DNA of 64,000 nucleotides from Hymenopus coronatus (GCA_030762935.1 CM060888.1:115269468-115333467); one strand, 5' to 3'; positions 47,291-58,149 are shown, counted from the first letter of the stretch. The notes: generated by a model not told the origin, from the sequence alone. Made by a program: numbers and translations.

Positions 47291-48633
47291 ACGCACACAC
47301 ACTCATGGAAAAAATAAATGTAACACCGTTAAAGACTGCGTTTGTCGAAAAAATGGGCATAATGCGGGGATATAGTTTTGGTAATTGATTTGTAGTGGTC
47401 AGCGGACAACAAATGGCACTGCACAGGCGTGTATCTATCACCTCTGTTTCGCCTCTGCAGACAGTCACTGTGGTACCATAACAGTTGAATGTGGTGACAC
47501 TCTAAGACATATGCATGCCTCGACAACGCGAACATACTCCTATTGCACGCCTACATCCATTTGAATGGGGTCGAATTGTTGGCCTGCGTGAAGCTGGATG
47601 GACCTTTGAGCGCAATGTATCCGTGTTTTCAGTAATGGTCTGTGGAACGTTCTCACAATCGTAGATCGGGTTCTGGGCGGCCACGTTGCACAGACGCACG
47701 TCTGGATCGACGGATTGTACGGACATCGGTGGGTGCCCAAACAGCATCCAGGGAAGCGATCTGGGCAAATGTAGCACCTGGAGTGTCAGCACGGACTATT
47801 GGAAACCGTCTTCTGGTAGCAAGACTTAAATCATGTAAAGATACCTCTTACACCAGCACACCGCTATGCACGTCTCTAGTGTCGAGAAGGGCTGATTGGA
47901 GAGTTGAATGGCGCTTTGTGAACCTCAGTGATGAGAGTAGGTTCTGCCTGTATGCAAGTGATGGCCATGTACACGAACGGCTTGGAGCTGGGGAGCGTAA
48001 TCTTCCAGAGTGCATTTGCCCACGTCAAAGGCCCATATCCTGGCATCATAGTGTGGGGTGCCATCAGTTATAACTCTCGCTCGCCTTCGGAGTTTATGCA
48101 GGGACGTGAAACCAGTGCCAGCTATATCCAGCAGGTTATTGATCCTGTGGTACTGCCATTTCTTCAACAGGAAGACGATGTGTTGTTTCAACGGATAACG
48201 CACGTCCCCATACAGCTGTGCAACGCAATGTGTTCTTCATGGTCTGCGGCGAATGCCCTGGCCAGCGAGGTCCTCTGACCTCTCTCCCATTGAACATGTA
48301 AGGGACAAGATGGGAAAGAAACTGACAGGGTCTCCATGGCAGGCCACAACCATGCCGAACTGCGACACAGGTGCAGAACACTTGGGGCAGTGTATCGCAG
48401 GAAGCCATTCGTCACCTGTACGATCTTTGCATGCACGAATACGTGCCTGTATCGTTGCCCGAGGGCGATGCACCAAATATTAATGCGACAATTGGGACAC
48501 GCCCCCGCTTGTGACATGCATGCTTGCCTTGTGCTGGTTTTGTTATCACATGTTATCATGATGTATTATCTTGTACATACTTCTTCAATAAAGTTAAGCA
48601 CTTCTTGATGGTGTGGCATTTTTTTCGTGTGTG
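47291..48633 (+). mobile_element. Tc1-like DNA transposon, inactive
   Basis: About 1.34 kb flanked by TA dinucleotides (47289-47290 and 48634-48635). The ends are similar inverted repeats (left ACACACACTCATGGAAAAAA, right complement ACACACGAAAAAAATGCC). The inside is a full-length but broken Tc1-type transposase (next entry). It is inserted in T5H copy 23. Confidence 0.8.
47520..48482 (+). pseudogene. Tc1-like transposase, frameshifted
   Basis: Recognisable in pieces across frames. 47650-47860: SGRPRCTDARLDRRIVRTS, then the second helix-turn-helix (VSARTIGNRLLVARL). 47880-48040: ADWRVEWRFVNLSDESRFCLYASDGHVHERL, the block holding the first catalytic aspartate (SDESRF). 48175-48235: a DNA segment that in a shifted frame encodes DNARPHTAVQRN, the second block. 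48253-48330: MPWPARSSDLSPIEHVRDKMG, the third block with the glutamate of the DDE triad. At least three frameshifts separate these, so no functional protein. The residues fit Tc1 (DD34E) rather than mariner. Confidence 0.8.
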
Positions 48634-49203
48634 TATAAATTATTTTTCATTAAAATATATTAAACATATAGTATTTTAATAAAAATCGTTCGAGCCATTT
48701 TTTTAGAAAATCAAAAATTTCGAACAATGTTCCATGTAAAGGGTAGTTTAGATTAGAGTTGTTTTCTTGAAGATTATTTTGTAGCATCCTTGAAGATGTT
48801 AAAGTAAAATATCAATTGGCTATTTAACCAGTTTTTCATTTTTGAGCACATACACATATACATACAGGGCTTTCTCTCTAAAAAATACCCTTGTTTTTTG
48901 TTTGTTTTTTATTCAATATATTTTTGGTGAAATCTTAACGTCGAGTTTTTGTATGAAATATAGTACTTTCCCTATATACTATACGTAGTAGAGAAAGCAA
49001 AAGTATAACTATTTGAAATTCAAACCAAGATATAAATATATCTTGGAAGTGGATACGACCGCCGAAACTTTTTTTGCCATATTGGATATGTTTTATCGAG
49101 ATATATATCTTTTGTGGTAGGGTTTTTGTCTATTAAGGTTTACCAATTATACAGGATGTTTCAAAAATACGGGGCATAATTTCAGGTATGTATTTCCCAC
49201 ATG

Positions 49204-49367
49204 AAGACAATCAAAATAGTTCATTATAACATGTGTCCGGAAATACTTCATTTCCGAGTTATGGCCTTTACAACATTGAAAGTCCCACCTGTAGACAATC
49301 AAAATAGTTCATGTCCGGAAATGCCTCATTTCCGAGTTATGGCCTTCACAACATTGGAATTCACTGG
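49204..49367 (+). repeat. Tandem duplication inside the left terminal inverted repeat
   Basis: The block GACAATCAAAATAGTTCAT...TCCGGAAAT...TTCCGAGTTATGGCC...CAACATTG occurs at 49206-49280 and again at 49293-49356. The second lacks ten bases (TATAACATGT). The right inverted repeat has it once and keeps those ten bases. The left end therefore presents a doubled subterminal site. Confidence 0.85.
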
Positions 49368-49482
49368 AACGTTTTTCTTTGCGCAGGTCTTTGCCGTCAA
49401 AGGAGACATTAGGAGGGCGCTCTGATAGTTAATTCTGAGGAAGGTTGCATTCAGTGTTCTTTAGGCGTTAAGACTGTGCGAC

Positions 49483-50550
49483 ATGTATTCAAATCAAGAG
49501 CTGGCGGAGATACACTTCATGTACGGTAAGGCGGACGGCAATGCTGCGCTGGCTCGTCGTTTGTACCAGGAGAGGTACCCACAGCGACAATGTCCAGATC
49601 GGAAGACATTTGTACGTCTCCATTTCCGTCTGTGCGAGTATAGAACATTCTCCTCTCCTGGTTTGGGAAGGGGACGACCAAGATCTACAACTCCAGAAGT
49701 GCAGGAGGAGATTATGGAGGCTGTGGACAGGACTCCTTCTATCAGCACACGACGGTTAGCGTTGCAAGTCAATGTTCCTCATACGACTGTCTGGAGACTG
49801 TTGAACGAGTATCAATTGTACCCTTATCATTTGCAACGTGTACAGGCCCTGTCACTAGCAGATTACCCTGCACGAGTTAGGTTCTGTCAGTGGCTCTTGC
49901 AGCAGTGTGGTGTAAATCCGAACTTTTCTGCCGTCGTATTATTTACAGATGAAGCACAGTTCACAAGAGATGGCATAACAAATTTCCACAATCAGCATGT
50001 ATGGTCGCATGAAAACCCACGTGCAACTGTTGTATCTCATCACCAGGTGCGGTTCTCCCTCAACATGTGGGCCGGTATCATTGGTGATCGATTAGTTGGA
50101 CCTCATGTAGTTGTAAACAGACTTACGGGGCAGGCGTACACAAACTTCCTGGAAAACACCATAGCTGACGTTTTCGAAGACACTCCACTGATCAATCATC
50201 AACACATTCACTTCTTGCATGATGGCGCTCCTGCACACTTCAGTCTTACGGCTCGCCGGTACTTGGATCGAAGGTTTCCTGATCGATGGATAGGTAGAGG
50301 TGGCCCAATTGCTTGGCCTCCACGCTCACCTGATCTGAACCCTCTCGATTTCTACTTGTGGGGCCATTTAAAATCATTGGTTTATTCGTCTCCGGTGCCG
50401 GATTTGGAATCCCTTCGGAATCGAATTGTGGCATGTTGTGAGGACATACGCAATACTCCTGGAGTTTGGGATCGTGTTCGCAGGTCAATGAGACATCGAT
50501 GTGAGGTCTGTATTCAAGCAGGAGGTGGACATTTTGAACATCTTCTGTAA
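49483..50550 (+). CDS. Mariner-superfamily transposase, 355 residues, probable DD41D
   Basis: It would cut and paste its own element at TA sites using an RNase H-like DDE/D fold. Residues 1-55 form an N-terminal DUF4817-type helix-turn-helix (ELAEIHFMYGKADGNAALARRLYQERYP). GRGRPRS at 62-68 is an AT-hook-like linker. Residues about 71-112 form the second helix-turn-helix (STRRLALQVNVPHTTVWRLL). The catalytic domain has LFTDEAQF (D156), FLHDGAPAH (D247) and PPRSPDLNPLDFYLWG (D289 if the last aspartate is used, as in Mos1). The second-to-third spacing is 41 residues by my count, not the 34 of classical mariners. The C-terminus has GGGHFEHLL, common in this group. Length is normal for the family. 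No stop or frameshift interrupts it, and all three acidic residues are present, so it may be active. The start chosen is the first ATG of the frame, inside about 100 bp of leader after the inverted repeat. Confidence 0.9.
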   Translation: MYSNQELAEIHFMYGKADGNAALARRLYQERYPQRQCPDRKTFVRLHFRLCEYRTFSSPGLGRGRPRSTTPEVQEEIMEAVDRTPSISTRRLALQVNVPHTTVWRLLNEYQLYPYHLQRVQALSLADYPARVRFCQWLLQQCGVNPNFSAVVLFTDEAQFTRDGITNFHNQHVWSHENPRATVVSHHQVRFSLNMWAGIIGDRLVGPHVVVNRLTGQAYTNFLENTIADVFEDTPLINHQHIHFLHDGAPAHFSLTARRYLDRRFPDRWIGRGGPIAWPPRSPDLNPLDFYLWGHLKSLVYSSPVPDLESLRNRIVACCEDIRNTPGVWDRVRRSMRHRCEVCIQAGGGHFEHLL

Positions 50551-50905
50551 CGACAACAATCTGCGGAAAGAAAAACGTTCCAGTGAATTTCAATGTTGTG
50601 AAGGCCATAACTCGGAAATGAAGCATTTCCGGACACATGTTATAATGAACTAATTTGATTGTCTACATGTGGGAAATACATACCTGAAATTATGCCCCGT
50701 ACTTTTGAAACACCTGTATAATATATTTAGAATGACCAGAACTTCACCGACTGTTCAAAAAAATCAAGATATACATTTTATTTGACCTACAAATTGCTTA
50801 TAAATCTGGTACTCTAATCAAACTCGTTATAGCCATTTCTGAGAAAATAAATGACGAAAACTTTTCAATGTAAAAGATAGTTTGGATTTGTAGCAATAAG
50901 CTCCG

Positions 50906-52465
50906 TAGAATGTTAATATGGAAAGAAAACTAAAACAGCAAATTTTAACAAACACCTGATTCAAGAAATATATTTTATATGCTATATAACTTGCTCTTCG
51001 AACACAAATGGAGCACTACTATTTTGTTTGCTAAGGGCAACATAGAGCATTTCCATTGTTTGATGCTTAGTTTTACAAAGAACTAATGAAAACACGTGTT
51101 TTACATGCTAAGCTATTTAATTCACACAATTGCCTTCAATGTAGAAAGGATGCGGTATATGGGACAGTTATTTAACAATTCATTTGTATAATAAAGTCCA
51201 TAACATTTGGGCGTCTCGTTATGTTAGCTCAGCTCTCTAGTGTTAGCGTAAAGAAAACCAATAGAGACACAATCCGACACAAGATGTCCATAATCTTCAA
51301 CTAACCATGTAGAAACCCGGAAATGAAAATTTCTTGCAGGGTTGAAGGTTTCCTTTAAGGTGTGATATTTTGACGCATTTGGAATCTCTTGAGGTTCACT
51401 GAGACCCATGAGTCGGATGAGAATAGTTTTGTGTGTCTGGACACAGTAGGGTAGCGGGAAATGTGCATGATAAAATTCGGAAGTGGCCAATTTGATTTTA
51501 CTTTCTAACTTTAGTGTATGCATCGTCTGTATGAGATTAAAAATCATTAGAGGACTTTTGGAATTCGTTTTAATTCTCTAAAGCTCATATTTCTGCGACT
51601 GAAGCCCAGTCTCTTGTTCTACAAGACTATGATCCTGGGCTCAAACACGAAGGCTAAGGTTTCCCCCAGCATCCAGTTTATAAACACATTGAAAGCTTCT
51701 TTTTACTTACCAACACGCAGCAGCTGTTTAGAAGCTGTAAATTATCTGTCATTTCTTGCAGCTAGTTTATTAACATAACCGGTTGCTGCTGTAAAAGTAA
51801 TAATGCAGAACGATGCTTCATATCCGACATCCATGCAGACGATATACTTTAACATTTTCCCTTTCCAAAAAAATACACATTCTGGTTTCACTTCGCGGCA
51901 TGCCTTAACTCATTATATGCCATCCACGAGTACATCAGGTATAGCGTTACTGACAAAAAACATAATGAACTGTTAAAAGTCCTTACAATTATTACAGTAT
52001 TTACTATTAATATTATTTATATGGTGAAAAGTACTGAATATATATACTGGATAAAAAACCTGTTTGGAAATGGGTTATGTGTGAGTATTAAGAGTGCAGT
52101 GTCCTTCGCTTGTCGAAGATAAACTGAAGTTTGGTTTTCAATGTCATATTAAATGTGTTACACTCGACTCTTCGGTTCATAGAATTTTGATGTACATTGC
52201 TGGGAACAACAGAGAAGCTAACCTTCATACTTAAACCAAGCATTTACATGAAGCTTTTACATGATGATAATGAATTACACGAAATCTTTTCAGCGAATAA
52301 GGAGGTGACTTAAAGAAGTAATTTTCGACCTATGACCTATTTGTTCAAATGGCTACTACAATTTTCTAAAATACCAGTACACAACTTGCTAATGGTGGTA
52401 AACGAGAGCTCAATACATAAAAACGAAAGAGCGTTTTAGAGTGTGTCTCTATTAAATTAAAAAAA
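50906..52465. other. AT-rich sequence, no gene identified
   Basis: A 107-codon minus-strand frame at 51224-51547 has no recognised domain. 51590-51660 contains tRNA-like words (CAGTCTCTTGTTCTACAAG, CTGGGCTCAAACACGA) that may be a SINE remnant. Confidence 0.3.
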
Positions 52466-53312
52466 TCTGATGTGTTCCATCACATGACTTTCTCTACTTC
52501 TCTGTAACAAATTATTGTTAATAAGCTTATTCTTCTGTTTACTTCATGCTAACAGAGAAAAAATTAGCAGAAATAGACTTATCACTTGCTTCCTTGTAAG
52601 TAGAAGCGAAATATAAGAGTAGCATAGGTTAAAGTGAAGTCAAAAGCTGGTTACTAGGTGACTGAATTTCCTTTGTTTGTATGGACACGTGTTGACAAAT
52701 ATCTGTAGGAGAAAAGTACAAGTTTTTCAAAGCTGAAACCAAAAACTAGGAATATCTCAAAAACGATCAACTCCCCGAAAAAAAATTATATAACATAAAT
52801 TGTGTGTTTTAATATGCTCTACATTTTTTGTGTGATAAGATTTTGTCCATTTCTTACGATTTAGCAGTTATGTAAAATTCATTCAGAATAAAGTAATCTT
52901 CAGAAGCTATTCCCAGAAAATTCAAGATATACATATTATTTGTCAGGTAAATACCTTTAATATACGATATTTTAATCAAAATCGTTAGAGCCATTTTTGA
53001 GAAAATTGAAATTTTCGAAAAAAGTTCCATGTGAAGGGTAGTTGGGGGTGGGGGATTTTATTGAAAATCTTCGTGTCGCATCCTTGGAAGATACCAAACT
53101 TAAATACCAAGTTTAGTATTTAACAGTCTTTTCGTTTTTGAGCTATGCTGTCCACTGGCACACAGACACACACGGACCTTTTTCCAAAAATGTTTTTTTT
53201 GGATTCAGGGGGACCCAAAACATGCATTTGCGGTGAAATCTCGGTATCGAATTTTTGGGTGCAATAAAATACCTTCTCTTTACACTATGTACATAGTACG
53301 TGTAGAGAAAGT
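52466..53312 (-). repeat. T5H element, copy 25
   Basis: Complete 847-bp unit with A runs on both flanks (52459-52465 and 53313-53318). Starts TCTGATGTGTTCCATCACATGACTTTC and ends GTACATAGTACGTGTAGAGAAAGT. Confidence 0.9.
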
Positions 53313-53479
53313 AAAAAATGAGTTTTATATATGGGCACTTTTGACTACTACGATTTCAGTGTCTCATTCTATATTGGGTTTCAAAGACTGCTTAATTTTA
53401 CTCATAGGCCTCTTTATCAGGCTTGAGGTTCTTTTAAGTGTCGTAAATCTACAACACCACCAGTTTTACTTCCCTTTCG

Positions 53480-53660
53480 AAGAATCCATCGTCCCCCGCA
53501 CGGTTTGAACCTGGGACCTTGGGAGCCAGAGGCTAGCATACTACCCTTAGACCACGGTGGACGACCGTACCACTGTGGTTCAATGGTGGTGAATAATAGT
53601 TGTTTATGACATTAGCTTTCGAGTCCGAATCTCGTCCACTAAGCTTATCTTTTTTTTTTC
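53480..53660. repeat. Opposed tRNA-like sequences (SINE heads)
   Basis: 53485-53563 on the minus strand reads like a degraded tRNA: CCACCGTGGTCTAAGGGTAG, then CTCTGGCTCCCAAGG, then the B-box-like CCAGGTTCAAACCG. Immediately after, 53570-53640 on the plus strand reads ACTGTGGTTCAATGGTGGTG, then GAGTCCGAATCTCG, followed by a T-rich stretch (53650-53660) that could terminate RNA polymerase III. They look like two tRNA-derived heads back to back. Neither looks like an intact tRNA gene. Confidence 0.4.
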
Positions 53661-53837
53661 CTTTTTTGTTTCTATAATTTTTTAATTAAGTTGCAATTTT
53701 AGTTTCAACCCTTGCTGACAAAAGGTTGAATCATACTTAAATTTTGACATGTTTTACTTCAAAATGGGAAGCGTTTAAAGAGAGAAACAAAAAAAAAAAT
53801 AAAAATAAAAACATCAAAACCTTTACGCCAGATTTAT

Positions 53838-53880
53838 AAGAACTGGTCGAAATGATGACCATAATGTTCAAGGCAAGTTG
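53838..53880 (-). pseudogene. Possible mariner transposase C-terminal tail
   Basis: The minus strand reads CLEHYGHHFDQFL and then a stop. This matches the end of DUF4817-type transposases (C-x(4)-GGHFEQFL, and CIQAGGGHFEHLL in the intact copy at 49483). The upstream blocks are not recognisable in the next 300 bases. Confidence 0.35.
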
Positions 53881-54255
53881 ACAGTAGCAAGGAGCGATTG
53901 TTTTAGTGTATCCATAATTTCTGCTGTGATTCGTCATTAATAAGGTGCACATGTTTTCTAAACTGTCCCAAAGACATTCCTCAGCATACGACTACCCTGA
54001 GCAGAATCATCGCAACGATGGCAGTGTTATAGCACTGGCAAATCAGAAATGCGGCCTGAGTGTACGTATCGTAACACTTCTACTTATGGAGAGATGGGAA
54101 AATATTTCTATGCATGACAACAAACCTTTGACCTTCGTGCCATCACCTTTTGGCGTCACTTATTAAGCCATACGAGCAGCCAAAAAATGCCTGTAGAAGA
54201 GTAGAGGAGTTCATAACGCAAGAAAGCAGTTAATGGATTTTCAGTATTGCATCAA

Positions 54256-54575
54256 GTGATTTTTCCAAGATTTGTCAAATTTTTGAGATGTTCTTTATTA
54301 CTGGTTTGAGCTTTAAAAAATGTATACTATTCTCATACAGGAATTTGTCAACTTCTGTCCGTACAAACAAATGAACTTCAGCCACATAGCAACCAGCTTT
54401 TGACTATCACTTCAACTTATGGTACTCCCTTATTTCGCTTCTTACAAGAAAGCAAGGAATAAGACAATTCCTGGTGTTTTTTTCTCGATTAATATGAAGT
54501 AAATAGAGACATATACTTTTAACTATAAAATGTTACATAGATGTAGAGAAAGTCATGTGAATGGAACACATCAGA
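54256..54575 (+). repeat. T5H element, copy 26 (last third only)
   Basis: Starts at TCAAATTTTTGAGATGTTC and continues through CAGGAATTTGTCAAC, CAACCAGCTTTTGACTATCAC and the normal CATCAGA + T run end. Confidence 0.8.
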
Positions 54576-55763
54576 TTTTTTATTTTGGGTGAGTTGTTAT
54601 ATTTGCAGAGTTTATTTAAATTATTAACTTTTTAGGGTTCATATAATTGTTAATTAATAACGAATTTACTTAAATGTATCATTATTGCAAGTTTCATTAA
54701 GCTGTATGCTTTAATAAATCTAAAATCTTGACACGTAAAATTTGGCTTGTGTAATGTCGACTTCTCCACCTGGTCTGACATTTGTTAAGCAAGGTGGAGC
54801 AGGTTGCATACTGAATGTGTATAATGCTGTTTCCTTCTCTGTATGTATGTTGTGTCCTTGAATGACTATTGCAAGGGTTTATTAAGAAAAGCCAATATAT
54901 ACGCAGAGCTGTATTTGTTATACTAAACTATTATTATAGTCCGAGACCCAGTGTATTCAGACATAATAATTAAAGGGTAAACTTCTTGACTTCAGTGTTT
55001 TATATCACTTGTACAGGGTTTGTCGTGACCTCATTCCTAGACCTGAACTTTCCAGGTCAAGCCCCTCCATCTTTAAATGTGAGTGAACAAGGAAAACAAC
55101 TAGTGCAGATTTTTTAATAAAATATTTTATCTCAATATGTTAAGCCTAATGAGCATAATTTTCTGAAAGACCTTCATTCTTTATGAATGTTCATGACTTC
55201 TGGGAGTTCAATAACTACATGTTTGGTAAACAGTAATAATATCATAAATATACATATATCGTTACATTTCTGACATTTTCTATATTCTAAAAGTAATCTT
55301 TAATTTTTATTCAGCTCCCAATATATAATTTGTAATAACTTAAAATAAATTTTATCCATGAATGTATGCTAAGATTTTAGCACTTCTAATTCTTACTCAT
55401 TTTCTCGTCATTTAAAAATATCATGATAACGCATATAATGTTTTATTACATCAGTATTCAGTTTGTGTTTTGCAAGCCTATGTATATGGGTGAAGTTTTA
55501 TTGTTTGGTTGTGTGATAGGTATTCTGTAAACCTATAAGATTCTCCAAGATTTTACTTAGTTTTAATACTAAATTTTGCATTGTTTTATATATTTTCGTA
55601 TCTTGCTAAGTAACTTTTGCTAGCGCTTCGAGATACATGTTTTCAGAGGTCTCAGTTCATGTCTAAAATTTAAAATAGAGTGAATTACGACCTTCAGTCA
55701 AGTTTCAAGCAAATATAAGTATTTTAAAATGTTAAAAAAGCCATTATATACAGTGAAGCTGTC
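54576..55763. other. AT-rich sequence, no gene seen
   Basis: No recognised element. Confidence 0.4.
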
Positions 55764-55955
55764 AATTTTATTAAAATCTGTACATCTATTACCAACAGAT
55801 GCTTCAATTGGTCATGGTGTTGATGTCAGATGTCATCTGCAAACCTGCAAGAGGATGACAACGAAAGTTGTTGAAACGCGCGTCCAGGGTACTCCATCTA
55901 CACCATGACCAAGTGAAGCACGTGTTGGTAATAGATGTCCAGATTTAAATAAAAT
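55764..55955. repeat. Fold-back sequence with about 55-bp arms
   Basis: The left arm (AATCTGTACATCTATTACCAAC..GCTTCAATTGGTCATGGTGTTGATG) pairs with the right arm (complement AATCTGGACATCTATTACCAAC..GCTTCACTTGGTCATGGTGTAGATG) with few mismatches. The loop of about 65 bases has its own small hairpin, ACAAC-GAAA-GTTGT (55858-55871), followed by TGAAACGCG. Confidence 0.8.
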
Positions 55956-56199
55956 ATAAGTATGTTAAATTCATTTATGGCTTGATAAGATAAATTACAC
56001 TTTTAGTACACGGTAGGAAATTGATCGCCGAGCACAAAATACGTAGCAGTTGTTTCCAATGATGGGCTATTATTAACTTATTAATACATTAACAAGGTTT
56101 TGGCTACTGCCCTGGATTCAATCGTGGTTGTACTCCATATTCTGGTTCTAATAGCTATAAGATTAACTAAAAGTAACTCATCTGCGTTTGTGCATTTTT

Positions 56200-56334
56200 A
56201 TTTTCTCTACACTTACCAAGTACACAGTAGTCAGAGAAGGTATTGTATTCCATCAAAAATTCGATAGCGACATTTTACCAGAAATCATGTTTTGAGACCC
56301 ACTGAATCCAAAAAAGGAATATTTAGAAACATGG

Positions 56335-56365
<31 letters not shown>

Positions 56366-57856
56366 GAGAGCATAGCTCATAAAACCAAAAGTCCGTTAAA
56401 CACCAAACTGGTATTTAAGTTTAGTACCTCCCAAGGATGATACAAAATTAAAAAAAAAAATTAAAGAATCCCCCACCTCAAACCACCCTTTACATAAAAA
56501 AACAATTCGAAAATGTTTGTTTTCACAAAAATGGCTCTAACCATTTTTATTAAAATATCGTATATTACAGATATTTACATTACAAATTAAATATATATAT
56601 GTTAAATTTTCTGATCTTTTATTCTGGATGAATTTAACTGAATTTTACATAACTGGCAAACCGTAAAACATGGACTAAAACGTAGAACACTAAAATGCAG
56701 ATCTCGTTAAAACACATGTCATGTAACTCTTTTTTTAAAGCTGACCGCTTCTGAGATATTCCTTGTTATTGGTTTCAGCTTTAAAATACTTATACTTTTC
56801 TCATACGGAAATTTGTCAACTCCTGGTGGCCATTCAAAGAAACTAATTTCAATCATATAGCAATCTGCATTTAAAAGATTTGACTATCATTTTAGCCTAG
56901 TGTATTACCTTATTTTCTAATGTTATTTTTCGATTAGTATGGACTGATAGTAGAAAAGTCTGATGTGATTCATTCAAATGACTTTCTCTACATCTCTGCA
57001 ACAAATTATTGTTAGAAAGCTTATGCTTCTATTTACTGCATGCTAATCGAGAAAAAATTAGTAGAAATAGTCTTATTGCTGCTTCCTTGTAAGTAGAAGC
57101 GAAATATGGGAATATCATGGGGTGGTGATAGTCAAAAGCTGGTTGCTATGTAACTGAAGTTCCTTGGTTTATATGGAGAGCAGTTGACAAATTCCTGTAT
57201 GAGAAAAGTATAATTTTCGTAAAGCTGAAACCATTAACAAGGAATATCTCAAAAACGACCAACTACACGAAAAAATGTTTATAACATAAATGATGTGTTT
57301 TAACGTGCTCTACATTTTTATGTGGTAAGTTTTTGTCCATCTCTTACGGTTTAGTAGTTATGCAAAATTCCGTAAAATTCATCCAGATTAAAGTATCTTG
57401 AGAGGCTATTCACAGAAAAGTCAAGATATACATTTTATTTGTCGGTAAATATCCTCAATATACGATATTTTAAACAAAATTGTTAGAGCTATTTTTGAGA
57501 AAATCAAAATTTTCGAAAAAAGTTCCATTTAAAGAGTAGTTAGGGGTGGGGGATTTTCTTCAAAGTCTTTGTCGCATCCTTGGAAGATACCAAATTTAAA
57601 TATCAAGTCTTTTCGTTTTTTAGCTATACTGTCCACATACACACACAGACACATGCACACTGATACACACGGACCTTTTTCTAAACATGTTTTTTTTTTT
57701 GGATCCAGGGGGACCCAAAACATGTACTTCCGGTGAACTCTTGGTATCAGATTTTGTGTGGAATTCAATACCTTCTCTATACACTATGTACATAGTACGT
57801 GTAGAGAAAATAATAATTTGTTATAGAGATGTTGAGAAAGTCACATGAATGTAACA
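56200..57856 (+). repeat. T5H element, copy 27 (split by copy 28)
   Basis: Diverged head (ATTTTCTCTACACTTACCAAGTACACAGTAGTCAGAGAAGG), (GT)n at 56338-56364, and middle blocks to 56957. The last segment TAATAATTTGTTATAGAGATG to GTAAC is found at 57811-57856, beyond copy 28. Confidence 0.85.
56959..57810 (-). repeat. T5H element, copy 28 (nested in copy 27)
   Basis: Complete unit of about 852 bp, TCTGATGTGATTCATTCAAATGACTTTC to GTACGTGTAGAGAAA. In intact copies the interrupted host segment contains an AGCTTTTTAAC run, so insertion was again at or near a T/A run. Part of that segment is lost. Confidence 0.9.
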
Positions 57857-58149
57857 TTTTTTTTCAAGCAGTTTACTTATTGTGGCAAAAGGATGTCATT
57901 TAACAAGAAATTCTATTTAGTTTAGCTTCATATATTCGTATAAAGTAAAACATAGTTTGCAATAATATTCAGATTGCCGAAAGTGAGTAAACACATGGAA
58001 AATATTCAGAATATTTTTATCCCCTTTATAGGCAAAGCTTGGATGATGTTAAAAGTAATTGCTTCTGATTCCACACGGGTAGTTAGGGCGAGGAGAAAGG
58101 TGGCAAATCTGGAAATGAAATGCATCTTTTTATTTACTGCAGACATTAG
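57857..58149. other. AT-rich sequence, no gene seen
   Basis: No recognised element. Confidence 0.4.

Larger units (their letters stand above)
46803..48999 (-). repeat. T5H element, copy 23 (interrupted by a Tc1-like element)
   Basis: The small-hairpin end is at 46803-46850. Blocks run to about 47270 with an (AAT)n expansion, then the Tc1-like insertion (47291-48633), then GTATTTTAATAAAAATCGTTCGAGCC to the long-hairpin end TACGTAGTAGAGAAAG at 48999. Confidence 0.8.
49152..50716 (+). mobile_element. Apparently intact mariner-type DNA transposon
   Basis: A 1565-bp element flanked by TA (49150-49151 and 50717-50718; possibly TATA on both sides). The terminal inverted repeats are long: the left begins CAGGATGTTTCAAAAATACG, and the complement of the right begins CAGGTGTTTCAAAAGTACGG. 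They remain nearly identical for about 155 bp, ending at the AACGTTTTTCTTT block (49367-49386 left, about 50562 right). The left repeat also carries an internal tandem duplication (next entry). The single transposase frame is uninterrupted. It sits in an old T5H fragment. Intact frame plus matched ends suggest a recent insertion. Confidence 0.9.
49022..50905 (-). repeat. T5H element, copy 24 (fragment interrupted by mariner)
   Basis: 49022-49151 and 50717-50905 are adjacent parts of one minus-strand T5H (AGATATATATCTTTTGTGG, GGTTTACCAATTATA, then ATCAAGATATACATTTTATTTG, CTCGTTATAGCCATTTCTGAG). The mariner-type element separates them. Confidence 0.7.
53313..54255. other. SINE-like and unclassified sequence
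   Basis: Contains the tRNA-like sequences at 53480-53660 and a possible mariner tail at 53838-53880 (listed separately). The rest is unassigned. Confidence 0.3.

Noticed and set aside
51224..51547. 107-codon minus frame as a gene
   Set aside because: No recognisable motif or exon context.
53485..53563. Intact tRNA gene on the minus strand
   Set aside because: The acceptor and anticodon arms do not pair properly; a SINE head or tRNA pseudogene fits better.
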